A stretch of DNA of 64,000 bases, from positions 434,001 through 498,000 of the forward strand of contig CAWJMF010000006.1 of the NCBI GenBank assembly GCA_963843945.1. Direction: 5' to 3'. The DNA is from CAWJMF01 sp963843945. Lineage in GTDB: Bacteria; Vulcanimicrobiota; Vulcanimicrobiia; Vulcanimicrobiales; Vulcanimicrobiaceae. The notes under the pieces were generated by a model, which saw only the letters and a list, made by a program, of their open reading frames with translations, did no database searches and was not told the origin of the DNA. Position 1 is the first letter of the stretch. Each line of letters starts with the position of its first letter. A program made the position numbers and the translations under genes. Positions 32,985 through 43,146 of this stretch are shown here, one piece after another.

Positions 32985-35807
32985 TCAAGCAGCGGCGTCG
33001 AACCCGCGAACGATCGCCGCGCAGGGCGCGCACAAGGCCGGATGCAGCGGATCGCTGCCCAGCGCCAGATACTTCCAACACCGCTCGCACTTCTCGCCTG
33101 CGGCCGGCGAGAGAACCACCCGGGGCTCGGCTCCGGGCTCCATATCGCCGTCGACGTGGAGTTGCAAGCCCGAAACGATCAGCGCTTCGCGCAGATCGTC
33201 ACCCAACAGCGCGAGTTGGGCCGCGAGCGCCGCAGGAGCGTAAACGTCGGCTTGCAGTTGGAAGTCGCGCATCCCCTCGGAGGAAGCCACTACCGCGCGC
33301 AGCCGCTTGAGCGCCGCCCACTCTTCGAGCTGCGCCAGCTCGAAGGTTCCGCGTTCGCTGCCTGCCGGCAGCTGCAAATCGAAAGCCGAAAACGCGTCGC
33401 CGCGCAAGCGCTCGGGGACGTGCTGCCACGCTTCCTCAGACGTGAACGACGTCAGCGGTGCGAGCATCGCGACCAGTGCCTTGAGGGTTTCGAAGAGCGC
33501 GGTCTGCGCGCTGCGTCGCCGCTCGCCGTCGCGCTCGCCCGAGTACATCGGATCCTTGAGCGCGTCGATGTAGAAACTCGAAAGATCTTCGGCATCGAAG
33601 GCGATCAGCGCCAGATAGACGTCGTGCAGGCGATACTCGCGATAGGCCGAGGAAACCGCCCGCGCCACGTCGTCGAGCTTCGCCAGCGCGAGCCGGTCGA
33701 GCGGATGCATCCGCTCGCGCGGCACGCTTTTCTCGAGTGAAAAATTGTCGAGTAGCCCGAGCAGCATCCGCAGCCGATAGCGGAAGTTGCGGTAGACGCT
33801 GCCCACACCCTCGAGCAGCGTTTCGCCGAAGCGCATATCCGCGGTAAAGTCGACCGAAGCGGTCCACAAGCGCAGGACGTCGGCTCCGTACTTGTTCATC
33901 GCATCTTCCGCCGCGATGTAGTTGCCGGCCGATTTGTGCATCGCGCGGCCTTCCGCGTCGACGACCCAGCCGGTTGCCACGACGCCGCGGTAAGGCGCGG
34001 CTCCCAAGGTCGCCACCGCCGTCACGAGGTTGCTGCGAAACCAGCCGCGGAATTGGTCGCTGCCCTCGAGGTAAAGGTCGGCGGGCCAGTGCAGGCCTTC
34101 GCGTTTCTTGAGCACCGCCCGGTGCGTCACCCCCGACTCGAACCAGATGTCGACGATGTTGAACTCTTTCTCGAAGGCGGTTCCATGACAGTGCGGGCAG
34201 GTGAGGTGCTCCGGCAGAAACGTCGCGACGTCTTCGGTCCACCAAGCGTCGGACGCGTTCTTGCCGGGGACCGCCCGCTCGCGAAAGACCTGCGCGGCTT
34301 TGCGCGCCACGTCCGGATCCAAGAAGGCCGTGCCGCAATCGAGGCAAGCCAGCGCGGGGATCGGCGTTCCCCACGTGCGCTGACGCGAGACGCACCATTC
34401 CGGATGGTTTTCGATCATCTGCGTCATGCGCGTCTCGCCCCAGGCGGGAGTCCATTTGACGTGCGGAATCTTTTCGACGATCCGCTTGCGCAACCGGTTG
34501 ACGTCCATCGCGATGAACCACTGCGACGTCGCCCGAAAGATCACCGGGTTCTTGCAGCGCCAGCAATGCGGATACGAGTGCTCGTACGTCTCGCGCGCGA
34601 AGAGTTTTCCGGCCGCCGCGAGATCGGCGACGATCCGCTCGTTGGCATCGAACACGTTGAGGCCCGCGTACGCGCCGGCTTCGCTCGTGAAGCGTCCGCG
34701 GGCGTCGACCGGACTGTAGACCGGCAGTCCGAATTTCAGACCGGTCTCGAAGTCGTCGGCGCCGTGCCCGGGCGCGGTGTGGACGGCGCCCGTCCCCGAA
34801 TCGAGTTCGACGTAGTCCGCACCGACGAGCGCCGAATCGCGCGCCAAGAAGGGATGGCGTACGGCGGCACCCACCAGCGCGCTGCCCTGCGCCCCACCCA
34901 GCCGCTCGGCCGGCGGCCCCGGCGCGCGCGCGAAAACGCGTTCGGCTAAGGCGTCGGCCAGCAGCAGCAGTTCGCCGTCGCGCCGGTAGATGCCGTACGG
35001 GGCCTCAGGCTTCAGCGCGACCGCGGCGTTCGCCGGCAGCGTCCAAGGCGTCGTCGTCCAAATGAGAACCGAGAGCGGCCCCTCATCCGCCGCGGCGAGG
35101 AGCTCCGTCCGCAGGAGCAAGTCGTCGCGCTGCGCTTCGCTTGCCGTGAAGCGCACGTAGACCGAAGGTGAGGTGCGGTTTTTGTATTCGATCTCGGCTT
35201 CGGCCAGCGCCGTCTCGTCGTGGATGCACCACAACGTGGCGCGCTGTCCCTTGTACAGCTGACCCTGCTCGGCCAGATCGGCCAGCGTCTCGACGATCGT
35301 CGCTTCGAATTCCGCATCGATCGTCCGATACGGGTGTTCGAAGTCGCCGAATTGGCCGAGCCGCAAGAACGTTTCGCGTTGCACGTCGAGCCAATGTTCG
35401 GCGCGTTCGCGGCAGGCTGCGCGCAGCGCGATCGGATCGATATCGCGGAAGTGCAAGCCGAGATGCTTGAGCGTTTCGAATTCGATCGGCAAACCGTGCA
35501 TGTCCCAACCGGGCACGAACTTGGCGTAGCGCCCGTCGAGCAGGTGAACTTTGACGAAAACGTCCTTCATCACGCGGTTCAGAAACGTTCCCATGTGAAC
35601 CTGACCGTTGGCGTAGGGCGGCCCGTCGTGCAGGATCCAGGGCGGATTCGCGGCGTTGCGCTGCAGGCGGCGCGCGTAGACGTCGTGCTCGCGCCACCAG
35701 GCGACGCGCGCCGGTTCGCGTTTGGCCAGCTCCGCGCGCATCGGGAAGTCCGTTTTCGGCAACAGCAGCGTCGAGCGGTAGTCCGTGTTCAGGGTCTTGT
35801 TAGACAT
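32985..35807 (-). CDS. ileS: Isoleucyl-tRNA synthetase
   Basis: Class I synthetase, 940 residues. The HIGH-type signature reads HDGPPYANGQVHMG. WDMHGLPIEFETLK and the editing-domain motifs (TTTPWTLPANAAVAL, TAPGHGADDF) are intact. The KMSKS-type motif is GRAMHKSAGNYIAAEDAM, a common variation with H-K-S. The C-terminal zinc site EKCERCWKYLALG...CAPC is present. The ATG at 35807 gives MSNKTLNTDYRSTLLLP, the standard bacterial N-terminus, overlapping the csaB end by 8 bases. Confidence 0.97.
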   Translation of the reverse strand: MSNKTLNTDYRSTLLLPKTDFPMRAELAKREPARVAWWREHDVYARRLQRNAANPPWILHDGPPYANGQVHMGTFLNRVMKDVFVKVHLLDGRYAKFVPGWDMHGLPIEFETLKHLGLHFRDIDPIALRAACRERAEHWLDVQRETFLRLGQFGDFEHPYRTIDAEFEATIVETLADLAEQGQLYKGQRATLWCIHDETALAEAEIEYKNRTSPSVYVRFTASEAQRDDLLLRTELLAAADEGPLSVLIWTTTPWTLPANAAVALKPEAPYGIYRRDGELLLLADALAERVFARAPGPPAERLGGAQGSALVGAAVRHPFLARDSALVGADYVELDSGTGAVHTAPGHGADDFETGLKFGLPVYSPVDARGRFTSEAGAYAGLNVFDANERIVADLAAAGKLFARETYEHSYPHCWRCKNPVIFRATSQWFIAMDVNRLRKRIVEKIPHVKWTPAWGETRMTQMIENHPEWCVSRQRTWGTPIPALACLDCGTAFLDPDVARKAAQVFRERAVPGKNASDAWWTEDVATFLPEHLTCPHCHGTAFEKEFNIVDIWFESGVTHRAVLKKREGLHWPADLYLEGSDQFRGWFRSNLVTAVATLGAAPYRGVVATGWVVDAEGRAMHKSAGNYIAAEDAMNKYGADVLRLWTASVDFTADMRFGETLLEGVGSVYRNFRYRLRMLLGLLDNFSLEKSVPRERMHPLDRLALAKLDDVARAVSSAYREYRLHDVYLALIAFDAEDLSSFYIDALKDPMYSGERDGERRRSAQTALFETLKALVAMLAPLTSFTSEEAWQHVPERLRGDAFSAFDLQLPAGSERGTFELAQLEEWAALKRLRAVVASSEGMRDFQLQADVYAPAALAAQLALLGDDLREALIVSGLQLHVDGDMEPGAEPRVVLSPAAGEKCERCWKYLALGSDPLHPALCAPCAAIVRGFDAAA

Positions 35808-36915
35808 CGAACCCCGACGGTTCGCGCCGCGCGTCCCCGCGTCCCGCGAGCGTCGCGAGCACCTCGAAGTTCCGCTCGGCGCGCGTGCGCATTTGCCGCG
35901 CGGCCTCGCCCAAGAGCGTGCCGAGCTCCGCGTGCCGCGACCACGCTTCATCGGCCAGGTCTGCCGCCTGCTGCGGCGTGGAGCGCACGCCCGGAGTCCA
36001 GAGCGGCGCAAGCGGGTAGCCCACATCCTCGCACAAGCCGCGCACCTTCGGATCGTACGGCACGGCCAAGAACGGAACGCCGAAGCGGATCGCCAGAATC
36101 AATGCGTGCAGCCGAACCCCGATCACGAGCTTCGCGCGCGACATCGCCGCCGCGACCGCATCTAAACCCTCGAGCGGCAGCAACATCGGCAACGAGCGGC
36201 ACTTGCGAATGACCATCGTCGCCGCTTCCGCGTCGGCCGATCCGCCAAACGGCACGAACGCCGTCCGCGCGCCATGGCGTTCCGCCAGCGCGTCGACGGC
36301 CGCCGCAAGCGCCGCGATCCCATCGTTCCAATTCGCCGTCTTGCGCACGCAAGCCACCACCAGCGGATCGCTCTCCACGCCAAGTCCCTCGAGAACGCCC
36401 TGCTCTCCATCCGGTGGATCGTACAAAAACACCGGATCCGCCGTCCGCTCGACGTTCGTCCCCGGCACGAGCGGCGCAAACACCTCGCGCGAAATCTCAT
36501 CCCGCACGGTCGCCGCGCTCAACCCCCGGCAGCACTCGCGCACCGTCTGCTTCCCCCAAAAATCGAGCGGCCCGACCGACTGCGCGAACACCATCGTCTT
36601 CTTCCGCGCGTGAATCGCCGACCGGATAATCCCCGCATAGTACAGCAAACTCTTCAAGCTCGTCGCATTCTGCAACAACCCGCCGCCGCCCGACAAAACG
36701 ATATCCGCGCGCTCGATCGCGCGCTTGATCGCCCCCTGCTCCCAGCGTGGCGTCGCCTCGACGCCATAGTCATGCGCCGTCTCCTCCGGCTGCGCCGACA
36801 ACACGTCGATCTCCGCAAACGGATAGCGCGACTTCAACTGCGCGACGATAATCGCCAAGAGCGCCTCGTCGCCAAGGTTCCCGAACCCATAGTACCCGCT
36901 GATCAGGAAGCGCAA
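35800..36915 (-). CDS. csaB: Polysaccharide pyruvyl transferase CsaB
   Basis: Transfers pyruvate from PEP to secondary cell wall polysaccharide, creating the anchor for S-layer-homology (SLH) proteins. 371 residues. Opening MRFLISGYYGFGNLGDEALLAIIVAQLKSRYP, then IVLSGGGGLLQNATSLKSLLYYAG, MVFAQSVGPLDFWGKQTV, GVRLHALILAIRFGVPFLAVPYDPKVRGLCEDVG. No SLH-domain protein is in the window, but the copper-amine-oxidase-N secreted protein at 15310 may be a wall protein. It shares a direction with the DUF5693-like gene upstream and ileS downstream; DUF5693 and csaB are frequent neighbours. Confidence 0.93.
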   Translation of the reverse strand: MRFLISGYYGFGNLGDEALLAIIVAQLKSRYPFAEIDVLSAQPEETAHDYGVEATPRWEQGAIKRAIERADIVLSGGGGLLQNATSLKSLLYYAGIIRSAIHARKKTMVFAQSVGPLDFWGKQTVRECCRGLSAATVRDEISREVFAPLVPGTNVERTADPVFLYDPPDGEQGVLEGLGVESDPLVVACVRKTANWNDGIAALAAAVDALAERHGARTAFVPFGGSADAEAATMVIRKCRSLPMLLPLEGLDAVAAAMSRAKLVIGVRLHALILAIRFGVPFLAVPYDPKVRGLCEDVGYPLAPLWTPGVRSTPQQAADLADEAWSRHAELGTLLGEAARQMRTRAERNFEVLATLAGRGDARREPSGFDV

Positions 36916-36958
36916 AGACTACGCATCCGCACGGCGCGCGACCGTTTGTTCGCGAGCA

Positions 36959-37036
36959 GGCCGGGGGTGCCGGTGCGGATGCGCGGCGGGGCGTCCGCGC
37001 GCTTGCGCAGCCCGGATGGTCGAAGCACCCCCGGCC
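36959..37036. repeat. Perfect 12-bp inverted repeat, 54 bases apart, between csaB and the DUF5693-like gene
   Basis: GGCCGGGGGTGC (36959-36970) and GCACCCCCGGCC (37025-37036) are exact complements. The enclosed 54 bases contain a second stem (GCGCGG at 36981-36986 with CCGCGC at 36995-37000). It fills the 160-base gap between the two minus-strand genes; nothing else is seen there. Possible roles: processing or attenuation hairpin in the DUF5693-csaB transcript, or a partial terminator. Confidence 0.6.
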
Positions 37037-37075
37037 GGGCCCCACCTCAACACGGCCCAGCACCGTGACGAACCA

Positions 37076-39076
37076 CTAGGCTCTCACTTTCCAAATCGAC
37101 CGGTACACGATGACGGCAAGCGCACCGAGGACGATGCCAATCACCGCGCCGTTGAAGACGCGCAGCAGCGAGACGAGCAGCGGCGTGTGGAGGTGGCAGA
37201 AGGTGTCGACGATGTCCGCGGTGCCGACGCCGATGCCGACGGCGAAGAGCCAGCCGATTGCCTTCCGGTGCCCCAGTTGCAGTGCCGGCAACAACATCAT
37301 CATGGGGAAGCCGATGGCGAATTCTTTGAAGCGTGGGCGTACGCCGAGCAAGGCGGTGAGATTCGAGCGCAGCGCGAGTTCGAAGGCGGAGGGCGTGATG
37401 TCGCTTTGGTTGCCGCTGCGCAGGAGGTAGACGGCGGCGCCGGCGGCGAGCAGGGCGAGGGCGGCGATTTGGTAGGCGCGGACCGGCGCTTCGGCGCTCG
37501 CGCGCAAGGTGGGCGGGTCGTTGCCGAAGCGGCGCGTGTAGATGTAGAGCGCCAGCGCGATGAGCGGCGGGAGCGTAAGGACGAGCTTGACGCCGCTGAA
37601 GTGGTCGATCTCTTCCATCAGGAGCGGGACGCTGACCAGGCCGACGACGACGAGCGCGCCACATAGGCCGAAGAAGGTGGCGACGCACAGCGTGCGCAGG
37701 CCGGCGAGCAGCGCAGCGCCGAGTTCGCCCGGTGCGGGTGAGGTGAACGAGCGGGGGATTGCGACGACACCCATCGTCGCAAACATGATGCCGCCGGCGA
37801 GCGCGAGGAGCTTGCGGGCGAGGAGGTCGTGGTGGCTCACGTAGCCGAGGGCGAGCAGCGCGAGGTCGGCTGCGACCACGGCGTAGACGAGTTGCGGCCG
37901 ACGGCGGAGACCGAAAGCTTCGAGCAACAGCATGAAGATGGCGGGCACGGCCAGCGAGGCGAGCGCGATGAGCAGCGGGCCGCCCGGGATCGGCTGCACG
38001 GCGGTCGCGCGGCCGAGTTTGAAGCCGCGTGCGTGCAAGCCTTGCGCGATTTGCCGGACCAGCTCGACGTTGGTTCCTTCGGGCGACATGCCGTTATACG
38101 GATGCGGGAAGGGACGCAGGTAGACGACGCGCACGTTGCGCTCGCGTGCGCCGAGCAGATAGCGCGCGACGACGGTATCGAAGTCGAGCTTGTCGAGTTC
38201 GGTTTTCGAGATCGCCTGCACGCGCACGGTCCGGTCGGGGATGAGTTGCGCTAAGCCGTCGTTGCCCTTTTGCAGCAGCATTTTATCGTAGATCTCGATC
38301 GTCCCGAAGTTGAGGCCGGTGCGGCGGAAGGCCGCCGCGGTATCCTCGAGGTGGTCGGGAAAGCCGAGGACTTCGTTGCGCTGCCCCGAGAAGACGACGG
38401 TCGTCGGTTTGCCGCCTTGCGCGAAGCTCGCGAAGATCGCGTCGATCTGCGGCGCTCCGAAGCGCTCGTCGTTTTGAACGCGGGGCACGACCAGCAATCC
38501 CAACCGTCCGGCCAGCGCGAGCGGCGCGGACGGTAAGCCGAGCCCGAGCGTATTGAAGTAGTCGAGCTGCGAGCGAAAAGCGAAGATCGCCGGGTTCGCC
38601 GCGCGCAGCGTGCGAAGAGCGCGCGGCCCGAGATTCATGCCGACCGCGCGGCGGTAGCGTGGAATCTCGGCGGGAGCGTACACGATCAGGTACAGATCGC
38701 GTCCGTCGAGCCGGCCGCTCTTGGCGAGCGCGGCGAGCGTCGGTTCCCCCAGCGGTGCGAGTCGGGCCTGGGCGAGCAACTGCGCCCCCGAGAGCAGCAA
38801 TGCGTCCGTGCCCGAGTCGACTCCCGCGCCAAGCTCTTCGGAAACAGCCAGCGAGGTCAGTCCCGCCCGGCGCAGCGCGATCAAGAGCTGCGCTTCGTTA
38901 TAGCCGTAGGACTGCGCGAGGGCGCTGAAATCCGTGTAGTCCATCGCGATCTCCACGCGCCGCGCGCCCAGCTCCTTGCGGACGCGAAGCGTCGCGACGA
39001 GCAGCGAGGCGACCAGACCGAGCACGAGGATCAGCGTCAGCGCGAAACGGTAGCGGCGCGGGGCGCTCAAGCCCAT
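37076..39076 (-). CDS. DUF5693-like multi-pass membrane protein
   Basis: 666 residues. An N-terminal membrane anchor (FALTLILVLGLVASLLVATL), an extracytoplasmic region of about 330 residues (EIAMDYTDFSALAQSYGYNEAQLLIALRRAG, then YLIVYAPAEIPRYRRAVGMNLGP, VVFSGQRNEVLGFPDHL and VRVVYLRPFPHPY) with a polysaccharide-deacetylase or TIM-barrel-like look, then about nine membrane helices to the C-terminus. The EIAMDYTDFSALA opening and the neighbour csaB fit the DUF5693 family of Firmicutes, recognised from memory. Presumed envelope-polysaccharide role, alongside csaB. No catalytic residue set can be assigned. Confidence 0.7.
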   Translation of the reverse strand: MGLSAPRRYRFALTLILVLGLVASLLVATLRVRKELGARRVEIAMDYTDFSALAQSYGYNEAQLLIALRRAGLTSLAVSEELGAGVDSGTDALLLSGAQLLAQARLAPLGEPTLAALAKSGRLDGRDLYLIVYAPAEIPRYRRAVGMNLGPRALRTLRAANPAIFAFRSQLDYFNTLGLGLPSAPLALAGRLGLLVVPRVQNDERFGAPQIDAIFASFAQGGKPTTVVFSGQRNEVLGFPDHLEDTAAAFRRTGLNFGTIEIYDKMLLQKGNDGLAQLIPDRTVRVQAISKTELDKLDFDTVVARYLLGARERNVRVVYLRPFPHPYNGMSPEGTNVELVRQIAQGLHARGFKLGRATAVQPIPGGPLLIALASLAVPAIFMLLLEAFGLRRRPQLVYAVVAADLALLALGYVSHHDLLARKLLALAGGIMFATMGVVAIPRSFTSPAPGELGAALLAGLRTLCVATFFGLCGALVVVGLVSVPLLMEEIDHFSGVKLVLTLPPLIALALYIYTRRFGNDPPTLRASAEAPVRAYQIAALALLAAGAAVYLLRSGNQSDITPSAFELALRSNLTALLGVRPRFKEFAIGFPMMMLLPALQLGHRKAIGWLFAVGIGVGTADIVDTFCHLHTPLLVSLLRVFNGAVIGIVLGALAVIVYRSIWKVRA

Positions 39077-39391
39077 CGTAGCCCCAAGATCGAAATGAAA
39101 GCCGTCACGCCGGTAAGCCGGTCCCGTTCCAAGCCGCGTCCTCCTCGAATCCGGCGGTGCCGTCCAACGCCTCGTACATCATCTTCGGGTGCTTGGCCGG
39201 AACCTGCGTCCGAGGGCGGGCCCCGGCCGGCAAGGAGGCCGTTCCGCCGGCGCAGCCGCCGCCTTTACGGGCGGCGCAGCAAGATCGACAGGCGCTCGGA
39301 GCGGCGCCCGCGTGCGGGGTGAGCGACGCGAGCGTGCTTGACGCACCGGCAAGGGGTTCGGTATAGTGGGCACTCAACTGCAGCTCATCGG
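39077..39391. other. Intergenic region between divergent DUF5693-like and hom genes
   Basis: About 315 bases without a confident gene. It contains GC-rich stems, the clearest being CGCCGCC...GGGCGGCG around 39254-39280, and the hom promoter at its right end. A minus-strand frame (39110 upward) ends in a protein-like stretch KMMYEALDGTAGFEEDAAW, but its upstream half is low-complexity and crosses the promoter, so it is not called as a gene. Because the promoter lies downstream of the stems, they are not part of the hom mRNA leader. Confidence 0.6.
39338..39367 (+). promoter_or_regulatory. Housekeeping promoter of the hom-metY-metX operon
   Basis: TTGACG (39338-39343), 18 bases, TATAGT (39362-39367). 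This predicts transcription start near 39374 and a leader of about 18 bases before the GTG at 39392, which leaves no room for a SAM-type riboswitch. Confidence 0.65.
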
Positions 39392-40747
39392 GTGTCACGC
39401 TTGTCGCTTACTCAACCAGCGCACGCGGAACGCACCGATCTCGACCGTAACACCGTCCGCCTGGCGCTCCTGGGCTGCGGAACCGTCGGATCAGGCGTCG
39501 CGTCGCTCCTCCTCGGTGCATCGTCTTCTATCGCCGCCCGCAGCGGCGTCGCACCGGTACTCGAAGGAATCGCCGTCCGCTCGCGCGAGAAACCGCGCGG
39601 CTTCGCGATGCCGCCCGGAATGTTGAGCGAGGACGCCCGAGCGCTCGTCGCATCCCCCGGGGTCGACGTGGTCATCGAGTGCATCGGCGGCACGACCGAC
39701 GCGCGCGAACTCGTCGAGCTCGCGCTCGCCAACGGCAAACACGTGGTGACGGCCAACAAGGATCTCATGGCGACGCGCGGGCCCGAATTGCGGGCGCTGG
39801 CACGCGCCAGCGGCGTCACGATCGCCTGCGAGGCAGCCGTCGGCGGTGCGATTCCGATCGTGCGCACGCTCGGAGCCTCGCTGGCCGGTGAGGAGATCCT
39901 CGAGGTCGGCGGCGTGCTGAACGGCACGACCAACTTCATCTTGAGCGAGATGTTCGCCGGCTCGAGCTATGCGAGCGCGCTCGCGGAAGCGCAACGTCTC
40001 GGCTTCGCCGAGGCCGATCCGACCTCGGACGTCGAGGGCATCGACGCGGCCCACAAGCTCGCGATTTTGACGCAACTGGCCTTCCGGCGCGCGCTGCACA
40101 CCTACCAAATTCCGCGGCGCGGCATCGCGAAGCTCTCAGCGGACGATCTGTCGCTCGCCAAGCGCTTGGGTATGACCGTGAAACTGATCGCCTGCGCGCG
40201 CCGCAACGCCTCGCTCGTAACGCCGGCGTTCGTCCCGCTCGGTCACCCTTTCGCGCAAGGCTCGGGAGCGCAAAACTGCATCCGCGTGACCGGGCGCAGC
40301 TCGGGTTCGCTGACCTTCGCCGGCACCGGCGCGGGGAGCGCGCCGACGGCGTCGGCCGTGATCGGCGACATCGTCGCCGTTTTGCGGCGCATCGCGGCCG
40401 GCCGGCACGTCGGCAGCGACGAAGCCGACGACGTCTTGACGCCGGTCCCGCTTGAAATCGAACCCGGCATCGCGCTGCGCCAGGTCGTGCGCTTGGTCTC
40501 GTTGCGCGACGCGCGCCCCGCGAAGCTCGCACTCGACGGAGCCGGCCTCGAGGCGCAGGCGCTCGACGGCATTCCGGCCGTCATCACCTCCCGTCTCGAC
40601 GGCGACGCACCGGCGCAGCTTGCCGCGATCTTTGCCCGGCACGGCCTGCGCGCCGAGAGCGCGATTCCCGTTTGGGAAGATGCCCCCATCCCCGTTTCTC
40701 CCGCCGAAACCAGCACCATCCGCTCGGCTATCTCAACGCCGGCATAG
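39392..40747 (+). CDS. hom: Homoserine dehydrogenase
   Basis: NAD(P)-dependent reduction of aspartate semialdehyde to homoserine, the common precursor of threonine and methionine. 451 residues. NTVRLALLGCGTVGSGVASLLLG is the Rossmann motif; ECIGGTTDARELVELALANGKHVVTANKDLMA, VGGAIPIVRTL, VGGVLNGTTNFIL, ADPTSDVEGIDAAHKLAILTQLAF are the catalytic and substrate boxes. The C-terminal about 90 residues occupy the place of the ACT domain (LAAIFARHGLRAESAIPVW) but lack a clear GVLA motif, so feedback may differ. GTG at 39392 fits the promoter; TTG at 39401 is an alternative. First gene of a methionine-branch operon. Confidence 0.93.
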   Translation: MSRLSLTQPAHAERTDLDRNTVRLALLGCGTVGSGVASLLLGASSSIAARSGVAPVLEGIAVRSREKPRGFAMPPGMLSEDARALVASPGVDVVIECIGGTTDARELVELALANGKHVVTANKDLMATRGPELRALARASGVTIACEAAVGGAIPIVRTLGASLAGEEILEVGGVLNGTTNFILSEMFAGSSYASALAEAQRLGFAEADPTSDVEGIDAAHKLAILTQLAFRRALHTYQIPRRGIAKLSADDLSLAKRLGMTVKLIACARRNASLVTPAFVPLGHPFAQGSGAQNCIRVTGRSSGSLTFAGTGAGSAPTASAVIGDIVAVLRRIAAGRHVGSDEADDVLTPVPLEIEPGIALRQVVRLVSLRDARPAKLALDGAGLEAQALDGIPAVITSRLDGDAPAQLAAIFARHGLRAESAIPVWEDAPIPVSPAETSTIRSAISTPA

Positions 40748-40756
40748 GAGCAGCTC

Positions 40757-42078
<1,322 letters not shown>

Positions 42079-42082
<4 letters not shown>

Positions 42083-43134
42083 GCGCGACCGAACCGAGCT
42101 TCGAGCGCGACGTCCCGATTGGGGCGCTCGCGCTCGACTGCGGCGTCACGCTGCCGGCCGTCGTCCAACGCGTCTCCGTCTACGGCGAACCGCGACGCGA
42201 CGGTTCGAACGTCGTGCTGGTCCCGCACGCGCTCACGGGCTCGAGCCGGGTGCTCGACTGGTGGGGCGATTTGGCGGGGCCCGGCAAACTCTTCGACACG
42301 GGCGCGCTGGCGATCGTCGGCGTGAACGCGCTCGGCGGCTGCTACGGATCGACCGGGCCGTCGTCGCCCGCCGCGGACGGTGCGCCGTACGGCGCGCGCT
42401 TTCCGGTCGTTTCCGTCGGCGACATCGTTCGCGCGGAGCGCGCCGCGCTCGCGACGCTCGGCATCACGCGCCTCGCCGCGGTCGCCGGCGGATCGCTCGG
42501 CGGAATGCAGGCCCTCGAGTGGGCGCTGCAAGCCCCGGCCCAGCTCGCGCACGCATTCGTGATCGGCGCCTACGACTCGTTTTCCGCAATGGGTATCGCG
42601 CTCAACGCCGTCGCGCGCGAAGCCGTCCGGGTTGCCGCCGATCGAACGCAAGGCATCGAACTGGCCCGCAAGATCGCGATGCTCACGTACAAAAGCGAAG
42701 CGCTCTTCGCCGCACGGTTCGGCCGCAAATTCAACCGCAAAGGCGGCGATCCGACGAAGAACGCGGGCGACAAATTCGACGTCGAGGGTTACCTCGACTA
42801 CCAGGGCGCGCTCTTCTCGGCGCGCATGGATCCCGACGCCTACCTCACGCTCACGCGAGCGATGGACCTGTTCGATACGCGCGATCGCGCGACCGGCGTG
42901 CCGTTCCCCGCGCTGACCTTCGTCGGCATCTCGAGCGATTGGCTCTTCCTTCCGGCCTACGTGCGCGCGGCCGCGCGCCGTTTTGCGGCTGCCGGCGCCG
43001 ACAGTCTCTACCTCGAGCTCGAGTCGAACCACGGCCACGACGCGTTCCTCGCGGAACCCGCCGCGCTCGAAGCGCTGATGCGCCCGCGACTGCGCGAGCT
43101 CTACGCCGGCGTCGGCCTCTCGGCGGCACGCTAG
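42079..43134 (+). CDS. metX: Homoserine O-acetyltransferase
   Basis: Alpha/beta hydrolase-fold acyltransferase, 351 residues. VVLVPHALTGSSRVLDWWGDLAGPGKLFDT (oxyanion region), ALGGCYGSTGPSS, the nucleophile Ser near 139 in AGGSLGGMQALEWALQAP, the Asp in GISSDWLFLP and the His in ESNHGHDAFL. TTG start overlaps the metY stop (TTGA). Whether the donor is acetyl- or succinyl-CoA cannot be told from sequence, but the metY partner favours acetyl. Confidence 0.94.
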
Positions 43135-43146
43135 AAACCGCGCGCC

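Noticed and set aside
36916..37075. tRNA or other small RNA gene in the structured csaB gap
   Set aside because: No T-loop, anticodon arm or CCA-like end; only simple inverted repeats are visible.
39077..39391. Possible SAM riboswitch ahead of the hom-metY-metX operon
   Set aside because: The promoter at 39338-39367 leaves only about 18 bases of leader, and no SAM-riboswitch core was seen.
39105..39398. Minus-strand frame with a protein-like end (KMMYEALDGTAGF)
   Set aside because: The upstream half is low-complexity, crosses the hom promoter and has no family match by eye; insufficient support for a gene.
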